Made by a program: the position numbers and the translations under genes
Shown here: positions 9,341-17,290 of the stretch, in pieces
Layout of the letters: each line of letters starts with the position of its first letter
Position numbering within the stretch: position 1 is the first letter of the stretch
Notes under the pieces: model-generated
What the model was told of the DNA's origin: nothing
Seen by the model: only the letters and a program-made list of their open reading frames with translations
Databases searched by the model: none
Assembly: GCA_029256725.1 (NCBI GenBank)
Contig: JAQSXJ010000050.1
Location: 20,202 to 84,201, forward strand
Direction: 5' to 3'
DNA: 64,000 nt
Source: Anaerocolumna sp.
GTDB lineage: Bacteria > Bacillota > Clostridia > Lachnospirales > Lachnospiraceae

Positions 9341-9664
9341 TTAAACAGCGTTATGGCAAAAAGCTGCAATCTTATCAATGGGGATATCACAAACAGAACC
9401 TAAAGAACGCCTACGATCGTGATGGTCGTTATCGGAACAAAGATTCCTGCAGCAAGAACTGTTAGGGCCACCGATAGGATTTGATGGTGCACTACCGAAA
9501 TCTGTTACGATCTGTACGAATTCGCAGTTAACAGCAAAGAGAACGCCTGTAAAACCACATCCGGAAACACCGCCGCTTTTCGTGAAAATTGTTACGGTCT
9601 CGCCAATAAAATGACTAAGATGAGCAACTAATGACTGGTTTGAGTTAAAACCTCCACATGCCAT
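9341..9664 (-). CDS. small Cys protein with an Sm-like core (candidate spore coat protein), first of a pair
   Basis: 107 residues, paralogous to the next gene: shared SGGVSGCGFTGVL, VNCEF and the ending IAAFCHNA. It lacks the NNGF repeats and has instead a short MACGGFNSNQ start. The middle has a Cys pair and a His/Asp/Arg-rich stretch (CCRNLCSDNDHHDRRR) that could bind metal. AAGGAGG precedes the ATG. The promoter 60 bases upstream matches the sigma-K pattern. No signal peptide, so probably a cytoplasmic mother-cell product laid onto the spore. Function inferred. Confidence 0.7.
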   Translation of the reverse strand: MACGGFNSNQSLVAHLSHFIGETVTIFTKSGGVSGCGFTGVLFAVNCEFVQIVTDFGSAPSNPIGGPNSSCCRNLCSDNDHHDRRRSLGSVCDIPIDKIAAFCHNAV

Positions 9665-9723
9665 ATGAATTCCTCCTTAAAATTATTAGGTCATCCGACT
9701 GTCTGTCGTCTATAACCATACTT

Positions 9724-9750
9724 TATAATATGGCGGTGGATTTATAATGT
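9724..9750 (-). promoter_or_regulatory. sigma-K-like promoter for the Sm-like pair
   Basis: On the minus strand AC, then 16 bases, then CATATTATA, which fits the mother-cell sigma-K pattern AC-N16/17-CATANNNTA. The predicted start is about 50 bases before the first gene. The two short boxes make chance matches possible, but position and orientation agree. Confidence 0.55.
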
Positions 9751-9931
9751 GACATATTATAATAATAAAAAACAAAAAAAATTAAATATATTTATAATCC
9801 CCTTTCTTTCAAGAGAAAAAGGTCAAAAAGAATAAATATCTCTGAATACCTCAAATGTAACTTCATCACAGACATTAAATGAAAATTGATTATAATAAGC
9901 TTATAAATAAAAATATGAAGGAGTGTGTAGT

Positions 9932-10246
9932 ATGAGCGTATTAAAAATAACGAGAGACAATTTTGATAAAGAGGTTTTAGAATCTGAAAAAACCGTTCTG
10001 CTGGATTTTTGGGCATCATGGTGCGGCCCCTGTAAAATGGTATCACCAATTATTGATCAAGTGGCAGAAGAAAAGAAGGATTCCATAAAGGTCGGGAAGA
10101 TAAATATAGATGAAGAGGAAGAACTGGCAGCCAGATTTAGAATCATGAGTATTCCCACATTGGTAGTAATAAAGGATGGAAAGGTTGTAGACAGTACGGT
10201 TGGAGTTAAGCCTAAGAACGCTATTCTTTCCTTATTATCTGAGTAA
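9932..10246 (+). CDS. trxA: thioredoxin
   Basis: A 104-residue thioredoxin with the redox active site WCGPC (Cys31 and Cys34), the buried FWASW segment, and the cis-proline in MSIPTLVVIKDG. It reduces protein disulfides in the cytoplasm. I use the ATG at 9932, with AAGGAG eight bases before it; a GTG nine bases earlier is less likely. A TATAAT at 9891-9896 is the probable -10 box. It is monocistronic, with a strong terminator after it. No thioredoxin reductase is nearby. Confidence 0.96.
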   Translation: MSVLKITRDNFDKEVLESEKTVLLDFWASWCGPCKMVSPIIDQVAEEKKDSIKVGKINIDEEEELAARFRIMSIPTLVVIKDGKVVDSTVGVKPKNAILSLLSE

Positions 10247-10262
10247 ATCCCCTTATAAATGG

Positions 10263-10349
10263 CAGCAGCTTAAGATAATGACAAAGTAAAAGATATCTTA
10301 TTGGATATTATTTACAATTGTAGTTATCATGCAGCTGCTGTATTTTTTT
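10263..10349 (+). terminator. terminator after trxA
   Basis: A long stem closed by CAGCAGCT (10263-10270) and AGCTGCTG (10333-10340), extended inside by GATAA/TTATC pairing and followed by a run of seven T. Confidence 0.85.
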
Positions 10350-10406
10350 GTCTTGAAATAATAAACCACTAAAGGGTTAAGTTAAGCTTAATATTTCTGC
10401 ACAAGA

Positions 10407-10548
10407 TTTTCGCAAAGTATTTTCACAGAGTATTTTCGCAGAGTATTTTCACAAAGTATTTTCGCAGAGTATTTTCGCAAAGTATTTTCACAGAGTATTT
10501 TCGCAAAGTATTTTCGCAGAGTATTTCGCAGAATATTTTCGCAGAATA
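10407..10548. repeat. 11-copy 13-bp tandem repeat array
   Basis: Eleven consecutive copies of TTTTCRCARAGTA, where the two R positions are G or A. The tenth copy has lost one T and the last two end in AATA. Period 13 is not a multiple of three, so the array does not encode a repeated tetrapeptide. It lies in the 405-base space between trxA and the cytochrome b5-like gene and ends about 105 bases before that gene. The regular period suggests a protein-binding array, or slippage-driven expansion. Confidence 0.9.
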
Positions 10549-10651
10549 TTTTCTGTACCCCCTTAATATAATAAAGCAGATTAAGAAATAAAAAGCTTGC
10601 CTGACTTTTAAAGGAAGCAGTTCGTGAATAAAGTGAAGGGAGAGTACCAAC

Positions 10652-11182
10652 ATGGAGGAAAACGGACTGAAAGAGAAGCTGGGAGATTTCCAGAAAGAAA
10701 TTACATATTATAGTCAGATGCAGATATATACATCAAACCCTTATGACAAAAAGTATTATGAAAATCTTATACAAAGCAGTACAGACCGTCTGACAGAAGA
10801 ATTGACAGAAATCTTAAGTATTAGGGCACAGGAACCAGAAGCAGGGCGTCCAGGGGTGTCAGCAGCACAGGAGCAAGGTACAGAAGGCGAAAATACCGGC
10901 ATACAACAGCCAGCGACGGATGAGCAGGCTGCGGACAAGGTATTTACTCTAAGTGAGCTTGCCGCTTATAACGGCAGTCAGGGGAATCCTGCTTATGTAG
11001 CAGTTAATGGTATAGTTTATGATGTGACAGATAAACCTGCCTGGGCTGGTGGAATGCATTTTGCAGGGTTAAGTGCAGGAAAAGATCTAACGGCACAATT
11101 TACAAGCTGCCATAGAGGGATGGAAAATGTATTAACCCAGCTTCCTGTCGTTGGCACTTTAGTTTCTGATACCATTGAATAA
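10652..11182 (+). CDS. cytochrome b5-like heme/steroid-binding domain protein
   Basis: 176 residues. Residues 1-60 are charged and helical, 61-96 a Gln/Glu/Ala-rich linker, and 97-173 a cytochrome b5-like domain of the short bacterial kind (FTLSELAAYNG, VYDVTDKPAWAGGMHF, GKDLTAQF, VVGTL). His136 and His154 are the likely axial heme ligands. There is no signal peptide or membrane segment, so it is cytoplasmic. It probably forms an operon with the CspB-like protease 38 bases downstream. Partner and electron donor are unknown. Confidence 0.85.
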   Translation: MEENGLKEKLGDFQKEITYYSQMQIYTSNPYDKKYYENLIQSSTDRLTEELTEILSIRAQEPEAGRPGVSAAQEQGTEGENTGIQQPATDEQAADKVFTLSELAAYNGSQGNPAYVAVNGIVYDVTDKPAWAGGMHFAGLSAGKDLTAQFTSCHRGMENVLTQLPVVGTLVSDTIE

Positions 11183-11220
11183 ATATAGAAGTCGATTATT
11201 ATTACAGGCAGGTGGGTTAT

Positions 11221-12921
11221 ATGACTGAGTCGGAAAGATATAAGATAATCAGTAACGATTATGCGGATATACTGGCAGAAGGTTACGATAAAATTAACAC
11301 AATAACAGATGGCGGAAATTATACAGTTAACAGAATAAATGACAATTATGCAGTATATCACGTTCCTGTATCTGAATTAAGTATAGATAGTTTACTAAAA
11401 TTTGGCTACCAGTACTTACCCAAATGCTATGGATTAATGAACTTATCAAGTGCTGAGGCCTCAGGAGTACTAAGACTGCGAAATAATCCGGCTCTGGAAC
11501 TCAGAGGCCAGGGAGTTTTAGTTGGTTTTATTGATACAGGCATCGATTATACAAATCCGTTATTCCGCTATGCAGATAATACCAGCAGAATAGCCGCTAT
11601 CTGGGATCAGGGAATAGATACTGATAAATATCCCAAGAATTTTTTTTATGGGACAGAATACACTCAATGGGATATTAATACCGCATTATTGCTTGATAAT
11701 CCTTATCGGATAGTCCCAAGCCGAGATGAGAACGGACATGGAACCATGTTGGCAGGTATTGCCGCAGGGGGAGATGATATAGCTGAGGAGTTTACTGGAA
11801 TAGCACCGGATTCAGAGATTATAGTTGTAAAATTAAAAGAGGCAAAGCAGAATTTAAAGGATTTCTTTCGCATTCCGTCTAATACTATATGCTATCAGGA
11901 AAATGATATAATGATGGGTATACAGTACCTTATCAACATGGCAGAACAACTTGACCGGCCAATAGCAATCTGTATCGGTATCGGTACTTCGCAAGGCGCA
12001 CATGAGGGCGAAAGCGTCATCTGCCATTTTATCAACGATGTAGGAAAGATAGCTGGCAAATCCATTGCAGCGGCAGGAGGAAATGAGGGAAATACCAATC
12101 ATCATTATTATGGGCAGATTAATCCAAGTACAGACTTTGATGTAGTGGGATTAAATATAGGAGACAGAGAAGAAGGATTTACAATGGAGCTTTGGGGGTT
12201 TGCACCTAACATTGTTGCGGTTGAAGTGTATTCACCCGAGGGAACTCTTGTTACAAGGATTTCCGGTATATTCCTGCAGCGGAGTACTCAAACTGTCAAT
12301 CATGGGGAGACCACTATCTATATAGACAATCAGTTTAGTGAAGAGAGAACAGGAAATCAGTTAATGATGTTCCGATTTGTGAATCCCGTGCCCGGATTAT
12401 GGAGATTGGTGGTATCCGGTAGTGGTGATTTACTGCTTCGTTATCATATGTGGCTTCCTATCAGTAATTTTCTTACGTCCAATACCTTTTTTATTAATGG
12501 GAATAGAGATACTACCTTATCAATTCCGGCAAATGCACTAAACAGTATATCTATCTCGACTTATAATCATCAAAATCAAAGTCTTTATTATTTCAGCGGA
12601 AGAGGTTTCACCAAAAGCGGTGGGCTAAAACCGGATGTGGCAGCCCCAGGGGTATCCCTGCTGGCACCAGCACTAGATGAAGGATTTTATAATGTAACCG
12701 GAAGCAGTGCAGCTACAGCACATGCTACAGGTGCAATTGCTTTAATGCTGGAATGGGGCATTGTAAGGGGAAACATTACAAATCTGAATAATATCTTATT
12801 AAGAAGACTACTTATAAATGGAGCAAGACGTTTTCCAACTATAACCTATCCGGATCAGGGATGGGGATTTGGAACACTTGATATCTACCGGACCATACAG
12901 AAATTTTATAATGAAGACTGA
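11221..12921 (+). CDS. S8 family peptidase, CspB-like (clostridial germination-protease type)
   Basis: 566 residues. The subtilisin triad is complete: Asp105 in GFIDTG, His173 in ENGHGTMLAG, Ser496 in TGSSAATAHATG (GSS instead of the usual GTS). The oxyanion Asn is in AAGGNEGN. Residues about 300-430 form the jelly-roll insertion typical of clostridial Csp proteases, and there is no secretion signal. Csp proteins process the spore cortex lytic enzyme SleC, but Lachnospiraceae carry several paralogues whose targets are unknown. I start at the ATG at 11221 behind AGGTGG; a GTG lies nine bases earlier. Confidence 0.88.
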   Translation: MTESERYKIISNDYADILAEGYDKINTITDGGNYTVNRINDNYAVYHVPVSELSIDSLLKFGYQYLPKCYGLMNLSSAEASGVLRLRNNPALELRGQGVLVGFIDTGIDYTNPLFRYADNTSRIAAIWDQGIDTDKYPKNFFYGTEYTQWDINTALLLDNPYRIVPSRDENGHGTMLAGIAAGGDDIAEEFTGIAPDSEIIVVKLKEAKQNLKDFFRIPSNTICYQENDIMMGIQYLINMAEQLDRPIAICIGIGTSQGAHEGESVICHFINDVGKIAGKSIAAAGGNEGNTNHHYYGQINPSTDFDVVGLNIGDREEGFTMELWGFAPNIVAVEVYSPEGTLVTRISGIFLQRSTQTVNHGETTIYIDNQFSEERTGNQLMMFRFVNPVPGLWRLVVSGSGDLLLRYHMWLPISNFLTSNTFFINGNRDTTLSIPANALNSISISTYNHQNQSLYYFSGRGFTKSGGLKPDVAAPGVSLLAPALDEGFYNVTGSSAATAHATGAIALMLEWGIVRGNITNLNNILLRRLLINGARRFPTITYPDQGWGFGTLDIYRTIQKFYNED

Positions 12922-12925
12922 TACA

Positions 12926-12975
12926 TAGATGGATTGAAGTAAAAAGGTGATTCCTTCATTGCTTCAATCCATCTA
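12926..12975. terminator. bidirectional hairpin between convergent genes
   Basis: A perfect 14-bp stem (TAGATGGATTGAAG with its complement) separates the protease gene from the convergent VOC gene. The T-tracts are weak on both sides. Confidence 0.65.
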
Positions 12976-12980
12976 CTATA

Positions 12981-13346
12981 TTAGGCAAAGTGTTCTGCAA
13001 ATTGAACGGATAAGCCGTTGGGGTCCTTTACATAGATAAAACGGATATTGGGGTTAGGCTGTATTGGCCCAGCGGTAATCGGTATTTCTTTTTCTTTCAG
13101 CAGTTCCATCAGCTTATCAAGTGATTCTGTCTCAAAACCAATTGATATATCCTTTCCCATTGAAATCTCACTTTGTCCCTTTTGATAGATCAGTTCCAGC
13201 TTCGTATCACCGGTTCCCATGAAAATAATTTCTTTATCAGGACCGGAAAAGTAATGCCTGTCTATTGAGAGACCGACAATTTCTTCATAAAACTTAACAG
13301 ATGCCTCCAGATTGTTCACATGAAGGGTACACCAATTAAAATGCAT
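12981..13346 (-). CDS. VOC family (glyoxalase/bleomycin-resistance fold) protein
   Basis: 121 residues with the two beta-alpha-beta-beta-beta modules of the vicinal oxygen chelate superfamily. The start MHFNWCTLHVNNLEASVKFY and the ending KDPNGLSVQFAEHF are typical. Likely metal ligands are His9, Glu in KLELIY and Glu118. It resembles lactoylglutathione lyase-type proteins, but the substrate cannot be read from the sequence. ATG behind GAGG. Confidence 0.8.
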   Translation of the reverse strand: MHFNWCTLHVNNLEASVKFYEEIVGLSIDRHYFSGPDKEIIFMGTGDTKLELIYQKGQSEISMGKDISIGFETESLDKLMELLKEKEIPITAGPIQPNPNIRFIYVKDPNGLSVQFAEHFA

Positions 13347-13775
13347 GTTTTTATCCTCATTTCACATAAGTTAATAATCTTAATTCTAGCAGATGAATTA
13401 CTAGATTTCTAATGAATTTTGCATTAGTTATAAAAATACATAATATAACAAATCCTACAGGAGTAGTCTGTGTAGAATTCATTGTTATAATAAAATGATA
13501 TTAATATGATAGGAATAAGTGGTTATAGTTTATACAACTAAGAAAATAATTTAAGCTGTTATATTTTTTGCTCGTGCATTAAGAATACAATAAAATTCCA
13601 ATTATAACCATATTTTATCGCTGTATAATATAGTAAATTAGTCATGATATTACCAGTAAAATTAAGTTTATAAGGCTAAATTGCGGAAACAATTTAATTA
13701 AAGTACAAATATTAAGAAAATATGACAAGAATAGATTAAAATTAAAAAAATATTGCGATATTATTAAAATCTCAG
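13347..13775. other. AT-rich gene-free stretch upstream of blaI-like gene
   Basis: About 430 bases with many A/T runs and no coding signal or RNA family that I recognise. Only the last 70 bases before the BlaI-like gene carry clear regulatory sites. Confidence 0.6.
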
Positions 13776-13802
13776 TTGACAAATACTGTCACGTATGATA
13801 AT
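13776..13802 (+). promoter_or_regulatory. promoter with overlapping TGACA-N5-TGTCA operator
   Basis: TTGACA (13776-13781) and GATAAT (13797-13802), 15-base spacer. A perfect dyad TGACA-N5-TGTCA (13777-13791) covers the -35 box and spacer. BlaI/MecI/CopY repressors bind dyads ending in ACA/TGT, so this is the likely autoregulatory operator of the gene that follows. Confidence 0.55.
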
Positions 13803-13814
13803 GTTTAATTGTAA

Positions 13815-13830
13815 AACTATTGCAATAGTT
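13815..13830 (+). promoter_or_regulatory. 16-bp perfect palindrome in the blaI leader
   Basis: AACTATTGCAATAGTT is a perfect palindrome between the promoter and the ribosome site, 17 bases before the start codon. It is a candidate second operator, either for the BlaI-like protein or another dimeric repressor. Confidence 0.5.
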
Positions 13831-13847
13831 ATTATAGGAGATCAAGA

Positions 13848-14201
13848 ATGAAACTTTTCGATTCAGAATTAAAAATTATGGATGCTTTATGGAAGAGGGG
13901 GGACTTATCAGCTGGAGAACTCGCCAAAATACTGAAAGAGGAAACAGGCTGGAACCGTAACACCACCTATACAGTTGTTAAGAAATGTATAGATAAGGGT
14001 GCTGTTGAGAGATACGGTTCTAAATTTATGTGCAAAGCCTTGATCACACGTGAAGAGATCCAGCAGGAACAGACCACAGAGCTGGTAGAGAAGATGTTTG
14101 AAGGATCTTATGAGAAATTCTTTGCAGCCTTTTTAAATGAAGGGTATTTATCACAGGAAGAAACTGAGAAGCTTAAGAAAATTATAGACGAAGCTAAATG
14201 A
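13848..14201 (+). CDS. BlaI/MecI/CopY family transcriptional repressor
   Basis: 117 residues. Residues 1-75 are a winged helix with the family pattern (LKIMDALWKRGDLSAGELAK, WNRNTTYTVVKKCIDKGAVER). Residues 80-117 are the dimerisation tail, where BlaI and MecI are cut. It overlaps the translation region of the M56 gene by a few bases, giving the standard repressor/antirepressor pair. It probably represses its own operon through the dyads upstream. Confidence 0.92.
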   Translation: MKLFDSELKIMDALWKRGDLSAGELAKILKEETGWNRNTTYTVVKKCIDKGAVERYGSKFMCKALITREEIQQEQTTELVEKMFEGSYEKFFAAFLNEGYLSQEETEKLKKIIDEAK

Positions 14202-14211
14202 GGTGATAAGT

Positions 14212-15525
14212 ATGGAGCTTTACCGGATATCACTTACGTCTTCCTTACTAATCGTATTCATATTAGTATTAAGGAAGATAGCTGTATATAAGCTTCCTAG
14301 AAAAACTTTTGCAATACTGTGGAAGATTGTATTATTAAGGCTCCTGATACCCGTAACCATAAAGATACCTGTTCCTGAATTCTGGGTGTCGGTAAAGGAT
14401 AAAATGAAGCTGGCAGAGAATACTCTTTTTACTTCTGCTATTACAAGAGGTATGGATGGTGCGGTAAACTCTGGTGAGATAGTAGCGAAGAAGTCCTCAA
14501 TAGGAATTGTAGTATTTTCTATCTGGATGGCAGTTACTGGGGTATTATTTTTATTATTTATGATAAATTACATAAGAAGTCGAAAGCATGTTAATGAAGC
14601 AATGCCTTCTAAAAATGAGTATGCAAGAAGATGGCTCAGACATCAAAGAATAAGACGTAAAGTCCGATTATTATCTTTTGATCAAATTACTTCACCTGTA
14701 ACGGTTGGCGTATTAAGTCCCAAGATAATACTTCCAAAGACCATGGAAACGGACAGGGGCAAGCGGCTTACTTATGTACTGTTCCATGAAATGATACATA
14801 TCAGGCGATTTGATATAGTCTGGAAACTTTTATCCATGATAGCTGTGTGTGTACACTGGTATAATCCATTTGTCTGGATTATGTATAAACAGTTTAACAA
14901 GGATATTGAGACAGCCTGTGACGAAGGTGTTATAGAATTGTTTGGTAATGAAGCAAAACCGGATTATGCTTATGCAATTATTCAATTAATGGAAAAAAGA
15001 CCACAAGCTGCATTTTTGTACAATGGATTCGGCGAAAAGCCGGTGGAAGAAAGAATAGTCTCCATTATGAAATTGGGGAAGAAGACGAAAACCAGTATGA
15101 CAGTATCAATGGCAGTAGTTATGATGTCATTGATGGTATTTGTTAATACCGTTGCACTGGGGGCTATGGATGATAGCCAATTTGTAATAAAATTAGGTTC
15201 ATTTAACGAAGGGGAGATCGTTGATGGGCATTCCAAGAACTTAGAAGCCAGGGAATACTATCCGGTCAATGGAAACGGATATACCTATGGTAAAGCATCA
15301 CAACAAATAAACATTTTACCAGATTTGATATATGTTGAATCGATTAATGGTGAGGATGGTTATGTCTATACTAATGAGCTTTGGGGATATGAGATTCTTA
15401 ATCTGAAAGAGCAGGGGACAGATAATGCTCGGGATTCTGAGTTAGACAAACAGAAAATGGATAAGATATGTAGTATTTATAAATATGATGGGGAAACCAT
15501 TATAGGAACATATAAAATTAATTAA
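14212..15525 (+). CDS. M56 family (BlaR1-like) membrane metallopeptidase
   Basis: 437 residues. About four transmembrane segments surround the cytoplasmic gluzincin motif HEMIH (residues 192-196), with a downstream acidic ligand in ETACDEGV. After a last hydrophobic segment near residue 300 comes an outside domain of about 130 residues. It does not resemble the penicillin-binding sensor domain of BlaR1 and has no SxxK/SxN pattern, so the signal is probably not a beta-lactam. The pair likely works by signal, autocleavage and BlaI removal. Start: ATG at 14212, six bases after AGGTG. Confidence 0.88.
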   Translation: MELYRISLTSSLLIVFILVLRKIAVYKLPRKTFAILWKIVLLRLLIPVTIKIPVPEFWVSVKDKMKLAENTLFTSAITRGMDGAVNSGEIVAKKSSIGIVVFSIWMAVTGVLFLLFMINYIRSRKHVNEAMPSKNEYARRWLRHQRIRRKVRLLSFDQITSPVTVGVLSPKIILPKTMETDRGKRLTYVLFHEMIHIRRFDIVWKLLSMIAVCVHWYNPFVWIMYKQFNKDIETACDEGVIELFGNEAKPDYAYAIIQLMEKRPQAAFLYNGFGEKPVEERIVSIMKLGKKTKTSMTVSMAVVMMSLMVFVNTVALGAMDDSQFVIKLGSFNEGEIVDGHSKNLEAREYYPVNGNGYTYGKASQQINILPDLIYVESINGEDGYVYTNELWGYEILNLKEQGTDNARDSELDKQKMDKICSIYKYDGETIIGTYKIN

Positions 15526-15570
15526 AGGGAAGTTATAATAATTAGAATCTTTTCATAAAAGGAGAATTTT

Positions 15571-16320
15571 ATGTTAAACAAAAGATTAAAGAGTTGCTTT
15601 TCTATAGTTATTGCATTAACACTTGTTCTTATTAATATCTCTGTTGTCAAAGCGGGTATTGCAAGTTCAGCGTATATTCAACATAACATAGGTTCCTATA
15701 CATATTATGACAGGGCGGTAGTTCATACAAGCTCTGGCACAGCATGGGGAACGACTGAAATATATACATCCGGATACACTAATGTTCCTGTAGGATACAT
15801 GGGAGCTTTAGCGCAATTACTTAGAGCGGACGGTGCTATTTGCAAATCCACATCTTTCAGATATAATACAACATCCACATCAGCTTTGGCTGTATCAACT
15901 GATACACATTCAACTTCAACATCATATACTAGTTTCGGTCTGACTGCATATTATAATGGTAGTAGTTATACGAATTATATAACCACTACTACACCTTCAC
16001 TATCTCTTAGCACCAGTTTACTGGCTTCAACGATAGAAGCACCAGCAGTTGGATTAGCTGAGAATGAGAATGGTCAAACTTATGGTAGTGCATTTATCGG
16101 AGCGATTACAGGTGAAATGCCTGATTTGGTTAAGGCAGTTACAACAGATGGAAAGGTTGGATACCTGAATGTCAAAGACCTTTTGTTTGATACACCTGCG
16201 ACACCGGAAGAAGCAGTTGCAATAAGTGCATATGCTGAGGCTAATTCTGTTATACCTGTTTATGCTGAGGATGGTGCCACAGTAGTAGGAGCTTTTGAGC
16301 TTATAACTAATGTTGAGTAA
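15571..16320 (+). CDS. secreted protein of unknown function, third gene of the BlaI/M56 operon
   Basis: 249 residues with a signal peptide (residues 1-29, ending near VVKAG). The mature part is rich in Ser, Thr and Tyr, in a beta-sandwich-like pattern, up to about residue 155. A smaller acidic domain follows, with proline and AEEAV-like segments. It carries no enzyme motif that I can recognise. It lies 45 bases after the M56 gene and before a strong terminator, so it is likely under BlaI control and may be the effector or the ligand-presenting partner of the sensor. Confidence 0.7.
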   Translation: MLNKRLKSCFSIVIALTLVLINISVVKAGIASSAYIQHNIGSYTYYDRAVVHTSSGTAWGTTEIYTSGYTNVPVGYMGALAQLLRADGAICKSTSFRYNTTSTSALAVSTDTHSTSTSYTSFGLTAYYNGSSYTNYITTTTPSLSLSTSLLASTIEAPAVGLAENENGQTYGSAFIGAITGEMPDLVKAVTTDGKVGYLNVKDLLFDTPATPEEAVAISAYAEANSVIPVYAEDGATVVGAFELITNVE

Positions 16321-16389
16321 TCTAATGTAATACTAAATTAAAGTGGATCTAATTTTTAACTTTGAGGGGATTGTTAAAATATAGATAGA

Positions 16390-16420
16390 GAAAAGGCTGC
16401 CGGTTGGCAGCCTTTTCTTA
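16390..16420 (+). terminator. terminator of the BlaI/M56 operon
   Basis: A perfect 12-bp stem (GAAAAGGCTGCC/GGCAGCCTTTTC) with a GGTT loop and a TTTTC tail. Confidence 0.85.
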
Positions 16421-16557
16421 TGTCCTATTATCTGTGATATAAACTTATTTAATTAAAGCAAAACCCATAAAATACTTAGATTATTAATTGCTTGTATATA
16501 TCCTTTTGTATTATGATAAGCTAAAGTTTTGTCACAGCATATGAGAAAGGAGTCATG

Positions 16558-17190
16558 ATGGAGAAAAAGATTGCAGTATTTTGGGATAAGGATAAGAATA
16601 TTTCTTCAATGCAGGAAGCCAGTGAACTTGCTGTATATAGTTTTGACAAGGAAAAGTGGTATGCAGAAGAGAGTCTGGATATAACCGGTTTATACGAAGG
16701 AGGAATTGTCAGGGTTCGAAACAAAACTTTTGAGTTGGTTAAGAAGCTTGGGGGCTGCAGGATTATTGCAGGGAAAAATATAACTGGTGTCATATACAAT
16801 ATACTTAACAGTGAAGGTTTTATTATATCAGAGCTTAATGTATTTGCAGAAGACGATTTAGAGTACTTATATAGTCAAATTGAAGATCAGTTTAAAGATA
16901 TGGAAAAAGAGAGGGAAGAAGCGCTGCTTATTCCAACAGCACCATCTGAGACTGAGGAGAAAGGAGATTACTTTTTTGATTTTAGTTTGCTTAAAAATAC
17001 CGGAACGAAGCATTCTTCCAAAAGTACTATTCTTCCCTTTTTAAACAATGCAGACTTTAGAAATCTAGAAATAATCTGTGATCATGTTATGCCCTGGTTT
17101 GAGGAGGAAATGAAAAAGAGAGGGTTGTATTACATAGTAAAAGAAAGAGATGACAAAAAGATTAGCATATTAATAGAGAAGAAAGATTAA
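16558..17190 (+). CDS. AnfO-like (Fe-only nitrogenase accessory family) protein
   Basis: About 210 residues. The N-terminal part begins KIAVFWDKDKNIS and carries an alpha/beta fold like the nitrogenase-cofactor-binding (NifX/NafY) type. The C-terminal segment (FLNNADFRNLEIICDHVMPW) matches the hallmark end of the AnfO family by eye. AnfO assists the iron-only nitrogenase, but no nif, vnf or anf gene is in the window, and clostridia carry AnfO-like proteins outside such clusters. Of the two adjacent ATGs I use the second, five bases after AAAGGAG. Cytoplasmic; function here unknown. Confidence 0.72.
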   Translation: MEKKIAVFWDKDKNISSMQEASELAVYSFDKEKWYAEESLDITGLYEGGIVRVRNKTFELVKKLGGCRIIAGKNITGVIYNILNSEGFIISELNVFAEDDLEYLYSQIEDQFKDMEKEREEALLIPTAPSETEEKGDYFFDFSLLKNTGTKHSSKSTILPFLNNADFRNLEIICDHVMPWFEEEMKKRGLYYIVKERDDKKISILIEKKD

Positions 17191-17290
17191 CAATATTCAT
17201 GTTCTTCTTATATAAACTGGCACAAATATCTGCGGAGCGAATAAAATGAATTGAGAATGTTACAGTGCTAGGTAATATACAGGAGAATAT

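Noticed and set aside
10407..10548. CRISPR array
   Set aside because: Units are contiguous with no unique spacers, and no cas gene is nearby.
10423..10653. A minus-strand 76-codon frame with repeated Lys-Ile-Leu-Cys-Glu-Asn units
   Set aside because: It is a by-product of the 13-bp tandem array read through three periods; no ribosome site and no plausible protein character outside the array.
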